A stretch of DNA of 52,564 nt from Flavobacteriaceae bacterium (GTDB lineage: Bacteria > Bacteroidota > Bacteroidia > Flavobacteriales > Flavobacteriaceae): contig CANCPC010000008.1 of NCBI GenBank assembly GCA_947379965.1, forward strand, positions 1 through 52,564, given 5' to 3'. The notes beneath the pieces are model-generated. The model was given only the letters and a program-made list of their open reading frames with translations, did no database searches and was not told where the DNA came from. How positions within the stretch are numbered: the first letter of the stretch is position 1; every line of letters starts with the position of its first letter. A program made the position numbers and the translations under genes. Of the stretch, positions 35,202 through 41,972 are shown one piece after another.

Positions 35202-35837
35202 ATGAATCCCAAAGTTGATGACTTTATAAGCAATGCCAAAAAATGGCAATCGGAAATAATCCAACTGAGAAAGCTGCTTTTGGATTGTGGTCTTACAGAA
35301 GAATTCAAGTGGCGAAATCCTTGTTATAGTTTTCAAGGAAACAATGTTGTACTTATTGGCAGTTTTAAAGCGTTTTGTTCGCTTAGTTTTTTCAAAGGAA
35401 CTTTGTTACAAGATAGCAATGCGGTTTTAAGCAAACCTGGAGAAAATAGTCAGTCCATGCGGTTTTTTAAATTTCATAATCTGGAAGAAATCATAAAACA
35501 GCAATCGATAATCAAAGCCTATATTTATGAAGCCATAGAAATTGAAAAAGCAGGTTTGAAGGTAATTTTAAAAAGCAATTCTGAACTTCAATTAGTCGAA
35601 GAATTACAAGTTGCTTTAGACAAAAATCCCGATTTAAAAACAGCTTTTCAAGCCTTAACACCGGGACGACAACGCGCGTATAACATCTACTTTTCGGCTT
35701 CGAAACAATCCAAAACTCGGGAAACCAGAATAGAAAAATACACACAGCGAATTCTTAACGGAAAAGGAATCAACGATTGCACTTGTGGCTTATCTAAAAA
35801 AATGCCCGGTTGCGACGGTTCACATAAATATATTTGA
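35202..35837 (+). CDS. YdeI/DUF1801-like protein with C-terminal CDGSH motif
   Basis: This 211-aa protein has an N-terminal DUF1801-like domain (about 5-115: VDDFISNAKKWQSEIIQLRK, EEFKWRNPCYSFQGNNVVLI) and a YdeI/OmdA-type helical part (ALTPGRQRAYNIYFSASKQS). The last 20 residues, CTCGLSKKMPGCDGSH, match the CDGSH pattern C-x-C-x2-S-x3-P-x-C-D-G-S-H exactly (Cys193, Cys195, Cys204, His208), which in other proteins holds a [2Fe-2S] cluster. It stands alone between prfA and the mobile mystery pair. The role of the tail is unknown. Confidence 0.85.
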   Translation: MNPKVDDFISNAKKWQSEIIQLRKLLLDCGLTEEFKWRNPCYSFQGNNVVLIGSFKAFCSLSFFKGTLLQDSNAVLSKPGENSQSMRFFKFHNLEEIIKQQSIIKAYIYEAIEIEKAGLKVILKSNSELQLVEELQVALDKNPDLKTAFQALTPGRQRAYNIYFSASKQSKTRETRIEKYTQRILNGKGINDCTCGLSKKMPGCDGSHKYI

Positions 35838-35911
35838 TGAGATTGCGTCGTTCCTCGCAATGAGTGGCAAATACGAACAAATAAGTCAACACATTCGTTT
35901 GCTTTAAAAAT

Positions 35912-35990
35912 ATAAAGTAAACATATATATTTACTTATTTGTAAAAATATAAACATATAAGTTTACTTTATTTGAAATTTGTAAACAAAT
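35912..35990. promoter_or_regulatory. Iterated operator-like repeats before the HTH/Fic pair
   Basis: AAGTAAA and TTTACTT (35915-35921 with 35930-35936) form one inverted pair. TAAAGTAAAC (35913-35922) and GTTTACTTTA (35961-35970) form a 10-bp pair. ACATATA-n-TTTACTT-ATTTG occurs twice as a direct repeat from about 35922 and 35954. These surround the promoter and are likely sites for the HTH protein. Confidence 0.6.
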
Positions 35991-36003
35991 AGGTGTACTT
36001 TTG
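35971..36003 (+). promoter_or_regulatory. Promoter of mobile mystery protein A
   Basis: TTTG (35971-35974), a 21-nt spacer and TACTTTTG (35996-36003) match the Bacteroidota consensus fully. It lies 24 nt before the ATG at 36028 and shows that the TTG at 36001 is not a start. Confidence 0.7.
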
Positions 36004-36027
36004 TATTTAATTGTAAAGACAATTGTT

Positions 36028-36489
36028 ATGCGTAATCAAAAAAAACTGCTCATTGAGCAATTAGACAGAAAGTTAAAACCTTTTCAAGGAACTGAGAAAG
36101 TAATTATTCCGGCACATGGATGGATTTATGCTATTCGTACGGCGCTAAATATGACATTGGAACAATTAGGTACTAAACTAAATATGACCAAGCAAGGCGT
36201 TAAGAACATGGAAAAAAGAGAATCTCATAAGTCTATATCTATAAAATCCCTCAAAGAGATTGCTACTGCTTTAGACATGCAATTTGTATATGGTTTTGTC
36301 CCGAAGCATGGAACAATTGAAAATCTTGTTGATTACAAGGCTTCGGAACTTGCAAAAAAAATTGTTCTACGAACCAGCACCAATATGAAATTAGAAAATC
36401 AGGGAAATAGCGAAGAACAAATAGATAGCGCCATAAAAGAATTAGCCGGAGAGATAAAACGAGAAATGCGCAAATCATTATGGGAATAA
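36028..36489 (+). CDS. Mobile mystery protein A (HTH regulator/antitoxin)
   Basis: This 153-aa protein matches the 'mobile mystery protein A' family. It has an XRE-like HTH at about 46-69 (MTLEQLGTKLNMTKQGVKNM) and the signature WIYAIRTALNMT before it. It is always found with protein B, a Fic-domain protein, and the two travel between genomes. By analogy it is an antitoxin or repressor that binds the upstream repeats. It overlaps B by 10 nt. The ATG at 36028 is chosen because the promoter covers the TTG at 36001. Confidence 0.85.
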   Translation: MRNQKKLLIEQLDRKLKPFQGTEKVIIPAHGWIYAIRTALNMTLEQLGTKLNMTKQGVKNMEKRESHKSISIKSLKEIATALDMQFVYGFVPKHGTIENLVDYKASELAKKIVLRTSTNMKLENQGNSEEQIDSAIKELAGEIKREMRKSLWE

Positions 36490-37076
36490 AATTTGCGTAT
36501 GACGATGGTCAAACCCCTCTAAACGAAGAAGAAAAAGAGGGGTTATTGCTAAAATCAGTAACGACTCATAATGAACTCGACGAGCACGAACAACTCAATA
36601 TTGAAAAAGCGATAGAATGGATTATTGGTCTAAAACTAAAAAAAGACCGAATATTGACCGAAGATTTTATAAAGACTTTGCATAAGAAAATGCTAGGAAA
36701 AGTTTGGCGATGGGCAGGTGAATTCAGGAAATCAGAAAAAAATATTGGCGCAAAATGGATTAATATTCCTGTCGATTTAAGAACATTACTAGACGATACC
36801 CATTTCTGGATTGAAAATAAAACATTTCCACCGGATGAAATTGCGATACGTTTTAAACATCGATTAGTTTCTATTCATTGTTTCCCAAATGGAAACGGAA
36901 GACATTCTAGGATTATGGCTGATATTTTAATCGAAGCTGTTTTTGAAGAAGCTATTTTCAGTTGGAATCAATCGAATATGGTGAAAGCTGACGAAACGCG
37001 AGCGGAGTATATCCAATCAATTAGAGAAGCCGATAAAGGAAGTATAGAATCATTAATCAAATTTGCTAGAACTTGA
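36480..37076 (+). CDS. Mobile mystery protein B (Fic/DOC domain)
   Basis: This 198-aa protein matches 'mobile mystery protein B'. The Fic motif is HCFPNGNGRHSR (residues 133-144), where canonical Fic has HxFx(D/E)GNGRxxR. Asn137 thus replaces the metal-binding acid, which might alter or weaken AMP transfer. Other Fic blocks are HKKMLGKVWRWAGEFRKSEK (flap) and RFKHRLVSIH. No inhibitory (S/T)xxxE(G/N) helix is clear. It follows protein A with a 10-nt overlap and probably acts as the toxin, with A as its control. Confidence 0.88.
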   Translation: MGIKFAYDDGQTPLNEEEKEGLLLKSVTTHNELDEHEQLNIEKAIEWIIGLKLKKDRILTEDFIKTLHKKMLGKVWRWAGEFRKSEKNIGAKWINIPVDLRTLLDDTHFWIENKTFPPDEIAIRFKHRLVSIHCFPNGNGRHSRIMADILIEAVFEEAIFSWNQSNMVKADETRAEYIQSIREADKGSIESLIKFART

Positions 37077-37159
37077 AAAAGTGTTTACGGTTGTGTAAAT
37101 TTGTTTATAATGTTCTGCTAGTGTTTAATGTTATTCGGTTAATGGAAAATATTTATGAT

Positions 37160-37233
37160 TTTGTCATTCTGAGGAACGAAGAATCTCATAGCGAGAGCAA
37201 CTTATGTGATTTCTCCTTCGTCGAAATGACAAA
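37160..37233. repeat. Dispersed palindromic repeat, ATTTCGAC family, copy 2
   Basis: The arms TTTGTCATT (37160-37168) and AATGACAAA (37225-37233) enclose the block CGAGAGCAACTTATGTGATTTCTCC-like, nearly equal to that at 12413-12440. The left part (GAGGAACGAAGAATCTC) matches the hybrid seen at 3565 and 35840. Confidence 0.65.
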
Positions 37234-37291
37234 TAAACGTTCCACTTAATACCATTGAAAATTCGTTATTATAAAAATGAGACGTACTCTT

Positions 37292-37372
37292 TAGCCCTGA
37301 TGGGAGCGGCATCCTCGTAGTCCCGCCTCAGCGGGACGAAGAGATACAGCGGACAGCAGGACGACTAGTCCT
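37292..37372 (+). repeat. Dispersed structured repeat, copy 2 (possible Flavo-1-type RNA)
   Basis: TAGCCCTGATGGGAGCGGCATCC at the left and AGATACAGCGGACAGCAGGAC at the right are the same flanks as at 3522-3622. The hairpin between them (GTCCCGC at 37320-37326, GCGGGAC at 37331-37337) has an unrelated sequence. It sits in the 422-nt gap between the Fic gene and topB, which holds no other gene. Confidence 0.6.
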
Positions 37373-37498
37373 TGAAAAAATAATGGTTCTGCTCCTGAAA
37401 AAACTTCGAATTAGCCAGTCGTTCATAACTCCTGACGTTTTCTATTTAATACCAATTTCAAAATTCTTACTTTGCAGCTTCAAATTTAGAAGTAAAAA

Positions 37499-39790
37499 AT
37501 GAAGGTCTGTATTGCCGAAAAACCAAGTGTAGCCCGCGAAATCGCATCCGTTCTCGGTGCCAATACCAAACGTGATGGGTATTATGAAGGCAACGGCTAT
37601 GTGGTAACCTACACTTTTGGGCATTTATGCACCTTGAAAGAACCAAACGATTACAAACCGCATTGGAAAAGTTGGGATTTGAACAATTTGCCGATGCTTC
37701 CTGAGAAATTCGAAACGAAAGTGGTCGAAAATTCGGGTATTCAGAAGCAATTCAAAATCATAAAAAGCTTGTTCGACAAAGCGACCTTGGTCATCAACTG
37801 CGGGGATGCGGGGCAAGAAGGAGAACTCATTCAGCGCTGGGTGATGAACGAAGCCCATTATAAAGGCGAGGTACAACGCTTGTGGATTTCGTCCCTGACC
37901 ACCGAAGCCATCAAGGAGGGTTTTGAGAACTTAAAACCGTCTGCCAACTACGATAATTTATATTACGCCGGATTTTCGAGAGCCATTGGCGACTGGTTAT
38001 TGGGTATGAATGCCACACGTTTGTACACTGTAAAACACGGCGGATACAAACAAGTTTTGTCTATTGGGCGGGTGCAAACACCGACATTGGCAATGGTTGT
38101 GGATCGTTTTAAAGAAATTGAAAATTTTAAACCCCAACCCTATTGGGAGTTGCAAACTTTATACAGAGAAACGCTTTTCAGCTATGAGGATGGGCGCTTT
38201 TTGAAAAAGGAAGATGGAGAAATTTTGGCGAATAAAGTCAAAGAAAGTGAATTCGAAATTGTTTCTGTCGAAAAAAAGAACGGCAATGAATTTGCTCCAA
38301 AACTGTTTGATTTAACCGGTTTGCAAGTCTATTGCAATACTAAATTTGGTTTTACGGCAGACGAAACGCTTAAAATTGTTCAGACTTTATATGAACAAAA
38401 AGTAGTCACGTACCCGAGAGTGGATACGACTTTTTTACCGAACGACGTTTATCCGAAAGTGGCTGGGATTCTGCAAAAGCTAACTAATTATGCTGCATTA
38501 ACGCAACCGATTTTGGAAAAAAAGATTAAAAAATCGCCCAAGGTTTTCAACGATAAAAAAGTGACCGATCACCATGCGATAATTCCAACGGGGATTCAAA
38601 GCAATTTGCAATACAATCAGCAGCAGGTTTATGATATTATTACACGCCGTTTTATAGCGGTTTTTTATGACGATTGTTTGGTTTCCAATACCACAGTTAT
38701 GGGAAAAGCTGCCGAAGTATTATTCAAAACCACAGGAAAAGAAATCTTGAAAAAAGGATTTCGCGTTGTTTTTGAAGACCCGAATACCAAAGAAAAAGAA
38801 GCCGATATTTTGCCGAGTTTCGTTGTGGGCGAAAAAGGACCGCACGAACCTTCGTTTTTAGAAAAAGAAACCAAACCGCCGAATCAGTTTACGGAAGCGA
38901 CTTTATTACGCGCCATGGAAACCGCGGGCAAACAAGTGGACGACGAAGATTTACGCGAATTGATGAAAGAAAACGGCATTGGGCGTCCGTCAACGCGAGC
39001 CAATATTATTGAAACACTTTTTAGACGTCAATATATTGTTCGAAACAAGAAACAGGTTTTGCCAACGCCAACAGGAATTCAGCTGATTGATACGATTCAA
39101 AATGATTTGGTCAAGTCGGCAGAATTGACTGGTTCTTGGGAAAAACAGTTGAAAGACATTGAAAAAGGAACTTTTACCGCTGGTGCTTTTATCAAGAACA
39201 TGAAACACATGGTCGAGGAATTGGTGTATGAAGTTCGAAGAGAAACCAGAGGCGCCAATATTTCGCACGCAGGAAGTGTCCAGAAACAAGAAGCGGTTGT
39301 CGAGAAAAAGAAAGCCGAAGGAATCTTGTCTGAAATTTGTCCGAAATGCAAAAAATCAACTTTAATAAAAGGAAAATCGGCTTATGGTTGTGGCGATTAC
39401 AAAGCTGGTTGCCGTTTTGTATTGCCGTATACTTTTGCCGATAAAAAAATATCCGAAAATCAATATTTGCGATTATTGCAAAAAGGATCGACTGTAAACT
39501 TGAAAGATTTCAAAACCGAAGCCGGCACTGTAGAAGGTTTATTGCGCTTTGACGAAAATTTCGAACTCAAATTAGAAGAAAAGAAAACAGCCGCGAAACC
39601 AGTTTCGGATGCGTTGGCTTGTCCCAAATGCAAAAAAGGAACCGTACTCAAAGGAAATTCGGCTTATGGTTGCAGCGACTATAAATCGGGTTGCGATTTC
39701 AAAGTACCGTTTGATGTTGTTCGAGCAAAACTTGGTGATCAAAAACCCACGAAAGAATTGGTTTATAGCATTTTGAAAGAGAATAGCTGA
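37499..39790 (+). CDS. topB: DNA topoisomerase III (type IA)
   Basis: This 763-aa enzyme starts MKVCIAEKPSVAREIASVLG (Toprim), has CGDAGQEGELIQRWVMNEA (acidic metal residues) and TYPRVDTTFLPNDVYP with the active Tyr305. The gate and decatenation region continues to about 560 (RPSTRANIIETLFRRQYIV). Two zinc-ribbon-like C-terminal repeats follow (CPKCKKSTLIKGKSAYGCG at about 615 and CPKCKKGTVLKGNSAYGCS at about 707). It relaxes negative supercoils and decatenates DNA. It looks visibly richer in G/C than its neighbours, though I did not compute this. Confidence 0.93.
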   Translation: MKVCIAEKPSVAREIASVLGANTKRDGYYEGNGYVVTYTFGHLCTLKEPNDYKPHWKSWDLNNLPMLPEKFETKVVENSGIQKQFKIIKSLFDKATLVINCGDAGQEGELIQRWVMNEAHYKGEVQRLWISSLTTEAIKEGFENLKPSANYDNLYYAGFSRAIGDWLLGMNATRLYTVKHGGYKQVLSIGRVQTPTLAMVVDRFKEIENFKPQPYWELQTLYRETLFSYEDGRFLKKEDGEILANKVKESEFEIVSVEKKNGNEFAPKLFDLTGLQVYCNTKFGFTADETLKIVQTLYEQKVVTYPRVDTTFLPNDVYPKVAGILQKLTNYAALTQPILEKKIKKSPKVFNDKKVTDHHAIIPTGIQSNLQYNQQQVYDIITRRFIAVFYDDCLVSNTTVMGKAAEVLFKTTGKEILKKGFRVVFEDPNTKEKEADILPSFVVGEKGPHEPSFLEKETKPPNQFTEATLLRAMETAGKQVDDEDLRELMKENGIGRPSTRANIIETLFRRQYIVRNKKQVLPTPTGIQLIDTIQNDLVKSAELTGSWEKQLKDIEKGTFTAGAFIKNMKHMVEELVYEVRRETRGANISHAGSVQKQEAVVEKKKAEGILSEICPKCKKSTLIKGKSAYGCGDYKAGCRFVLPYTFADKKISENQYLRLLQKGSTVNLKDFKTEAGTVEGLLRFDENFELKLEEKKTAAKPVSDALACPKCKKGTVLKGNSAYGCSDYKSGCDFKVPFDVVRAKLGDQKPTKELVYSILKENS

Positions 39791-39830
39791 TTAACATTTG
39801 TTTTTCAACAAACTTCTGAGTTCTTTTTTA

Positions 39831-39946
39831 CCGCTGATTCACTGATTTTTTTAGAAAAAAAGATTGATTTTATCAGATTTAAAAATCATTAATTTGTCTA
39901 AAATCAGAACTATAAACTATAACAAAGAAAATCTGCGAATCTGCGG
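39831..39946. repeat. Degenerate CACAGATT-type inverted repeat
   Basis: CCGCTGATTCACTGATTTT (39831-39849) and AAAATCTGCGAATCTGCGG (39928-39946) pair over 15 of 19 positions. This is a weaker relative of the copies at 18473 and 33740. Confidence 0.4.
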
Positions 39947-40006
39947 GAATTTTGAAAATTTTCCTAATTTCGCAAGGAATAAAAAGAACATTTGAATTTA
40001 TATATC

Positions 40007-40480
40007 ATGAAAAAAATAGCGGTCTTATTTGTTTTGGTTTTAGCCCTAACGGCTTGCAAAAAATCAAAAAACTCGACTAAAATTGTAGTTGCTGATTGGC
40101 TTCCTGGAAAATGGGAAAACAAAACAGCCGAGGGAAATCTATTGGAAATCTGGAAAAAGACAAACGACAGTGTTTATGATGGTCAAAGTTTTTTCATAAA
40201 AGGAAAAGATACGCTTCATTTCGAAGAAATTCAATTGAAGCAAAAAGGAGAAAATCTTTTGTATGTTTCCACGATTCGAGGACAAAATAATGATGAACCC
40301 TTAACTTTTCTTCATAAAACCGAAACTGAAAAGCAATTGGTTTTCGAAAATCCAAAAAATGATTATCCAAAAAAAATCAGTTATGCAAATAATGCTGATG
40401 GAAGTTTAGTTATTCAAATATCTGGTATTCAACAAGGAAAACCGAGTTCTACCAGTTATACATTGAAGAAAAGTAAATAA
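40007..40480 (+). CDS. Lipoprotein of unknown function
   Basis: This 157-aa protein has a lipoprotein signal (VLVLALTACKK, Cys about 17). Its body begins ADWLPGKWENKTAEGNLLEI and is beta-rich, in the style of lipocalin-like DUF6265 proteins. The in-frame TTG at 39992 would add five residues before the signal; the ATG at 40007 is chosen. It is a single-gene unit with its own terminator. The function is not known. Confidence 0.72.
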   Translation: MKKIAVLFVLVLALTACKKSKNSTKIVVADWLPGKWENKTAEGNLLEIWKKTNDSVYDGQSFFIKGKDTLHFEEIQLKQKGENLLYVSTIRGQNNDEPLTFLHKTETEKQLVFENPKNDYPKKISYANNADGSLVIQISGIQQGKPSSTSYTLKKSK

Positions 40481-40510
40481 AAAAACTTCTCGATTTTATA
40501 CAAAATAAAG

Positions 40511-40541
40511 AACCTTGCCTATTTAGAGCAAGGTTTTTTTT
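40511..40541 (+). terminator. Terminator of the lipoprotein gene
   Basis: The stem AACCTTGC/GCAAGGTT (40511-40518 with 40528-40535) has a 9-nt loop and eight T's after it. Confidence 0.8.
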
Positions 40542-40612
40542 ATGCGTAATATTCTAAAATTCAGTCAAATATAATTTTATTAAATTATTATTTATATTTA
40601 GTCTAAATAAAC

Positions 40613-40644
40613 TTTGCAGAATCAAGAAATGGTTTATACATTTG
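40613..40644 (+). promoter_or_regulatory. Promoter of the beta-barrel/cytochrome operon
   Basis: TTTG (40613-40616), a 20-nt spacer and TACATTTG (40637-40644) match the full Bacteroidota consensus, 28 nt before the ATG. Confidence 0.7.
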
Positions 40645-40672
40645 CGCTATTAATAATCAATCTAAATAACAA

Positions 40673-41476
40673 ATGAAAAATAGCATTCTAATTTCCGCAT
40701 TTTTACTTCTAATCACAATGAGTTCAATGGCTCAAGATCGCGTTTTTAATTATACCTATCAAAGTTCGGTTTTGAACAAAGGCGAAAAAGAATTGGAAGT
40801 TTGGACAACAGTTCTACAAGGCAAAAAAGACTATTACCGAGAAATTCAAAATCGAGTAGAATATGAAGTGGGTTTGGGTTCTAATTTACAAACTTCGTTT
40901 TATTTGAATTCCAAACAGAAAGCTGCTTTTGATGACATCACAGGTGAAATAGTGATGAATCCAACAGAAATATCCATATCTAATGAATGGAAATACAAGA
41001 TTTCTGATCCCGTTGCTAATCGAGTTGGTTTTGCCGGTTACGCAGAATTTACCGTGGCCACCGATGAATTAGAAATAGAATTAAAAGCTATTTTGGATAA
41101 AAAAATTGGTCGGACAACTCACGCTTTAAACCTTACTTTCGAACCAGAATGGGAAACCACAACTGCAAATGGAAAAGTGGTTACTGCTACAGCATTAAAA
41201 TATGATTTCAATTATGGATTTGCTTTCGAAATCAATAAAAACTGGAATTTAGGCGCCGAAATTATCAATAGAAACGTCTATATAAAAGACGCTAATTTTA
41301 CGCATTCTGCTTTGTTTGCTAGCCCTACAGTAGCTTTCAATACTGACAAATTCTGGGTAAATCTTTCGGTTTCACCACAAATCGCAGGATTAAAAAATCC
41401 TCCATCAATGACTGGATTAAATCTTGATGAATTCACCAAAATGGATATGCGACTTGTATTTTCTTATTCCTTCTAA
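40673..41476 (+). CDS. Predicted outer-membrane beta-barrel protein
   Basis: This 267-aa protein has a signal peptide (to about MSSMAQ). The rest is alternating hydrophobic/polar beta strands with aromatic girdles (EYEVGLGSNLQTSFYL, KYDFNYGFAFEINKNWNLGA), and it ends MRLVFSYSF with a C-terminal Phe, the usual signal for beta-barrel insertion. It is cotranscribed with a monohaem lipoprotein (12-nt gap). I recognise no functional family; the pairing suggests a small envelope redox or transport unit. Confidence 0.8.
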   Translation: MKNSILISAFLLLITMSSMAQDRVFNYTYQSSVLNKGEKELEVWTTVLQGKKDYYREIQNRVEYEVGLGSNLQTSFYLNSKQKAAFDDITGEIVMNPTEISISNEWKYKISDPVANRVGFAGYAEFTVATDELEIELKAILDKKIGRTTHALNLTFEPEWETTTANGKVVTATALKYDFNYGFAFEINKNWNLGAEIINRNVYIKDANFTHSALFASPTVAFNTDKFWVNLSVSPQIAGLKNPPSMTGLNLDEFTKMDMRLVFSYSF

Positions 41477-41488
41477 AACCAAAAAATT

Positions 41489-41776
41489 ATGTATAAAAAA
41501 TATTTCCTTTTAGCACCACTATTCTTGTTGTTTTCTTGTGCAACGGAACTTTACCAACCTTTAACCGGCACAAAAAAAGTACCCGTTGAAGATTTAAAAA
41601 AAGGTAGAACATTGTACGTAAACAAATGCGCCGCCTGCCATCATTTGCGTTTACCTAATAAATATAATGAAAAAGAATGGGTGATAAACCTTAATGAAAT
41701 GCAAAAAAAGGCTAAAATCTCCGATAATGAAAAACAGTTGATTTATGACTATTTGATTAATGCCCCGAAGAAGTAA
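41489..41776 (+). CDS. Monohaem c-type cytochrome lipoprotein
   Basis: This 95-aa protein has a lipobox (LLFSCATE, Cys17) and a single CxxCH haem site (CAACH, Cys47, Cys50, His51). The mature part is only about 78 residues, a minimal cytochrome c fold (GRTLYVNKCAACHHLRL). The axial Met may be in NLNEMQKK. It is anchored on a periplasmic membrane face. It is cotranscribed with the beta-barrel protein and probably carries electrons to or from it. Confidence 0.85.
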   Translation: MYKKYFLLAPLFLLFSCATELYQPLTGTKKVPVEDLKKGRTLYVNKCAACHHLRLPNKYNEKEWVINLNEMQKKAKISDNEKQLIYDYLINAPKK

Positions 41777-41842
41777 GAATTTAGTTAATTCAAAAAAACC
41801 AGCGGATTTTAATGTTTATAAATAACTAAAGGACGACTTATA

Positions 41843-41912
41843 CGACTCCTGGGGAGTCGAACCCAATTAACCGAAACCATTTTCTATAAAGATTTGACCT
41901 TTCCAAGGTCAA
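41843..41912. repeat. Two short palindromes
   Basis: CGACTCC-TGG-GGAGTCG (41843-41859) and TTGACCTT-TCC-AAGGTCAA (41894-41912) are perfect hairpins without T-runs, in front of the terminator. Confidence 0.5.
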
Positions 41913-41913
41913 T

Positions 41914-41950
41914 AAAAAACCCGAGCTATTTAAAAAAAGCTCGGGTTTGG
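41914..41950. terminator. Bidirectional terminator
   Basis: An 11-bp stem (AAACCCGAGCT/AGCTCGGGTTT, 41917-41927 with 41938-41948) lies between the convergent cytochrome and valS genes. Confidence 0.85.
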
Positions 41951-41972
41951 TATTTTATAATTAAACTAAATC

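Noticed and set aside
36001..36027. TTG start for mobile mystery protein A
   Set aside because: It lies inside the -7 promoter box, so it cannot be in the mRNA.
37077..37498. Insertion sequence or prophage remnant near the HTH/Fic pair and topB
   Set aside because: No transposase, integrase or phage gene is present; only dispersed repeats were seen.
41830..41875. GGTTCGACTCC-like stretch on the minus strand that resembles a tRNA T-arm
   Set aside because: No acceptor, D or anticodon arms can be found; it is a short palindrome.
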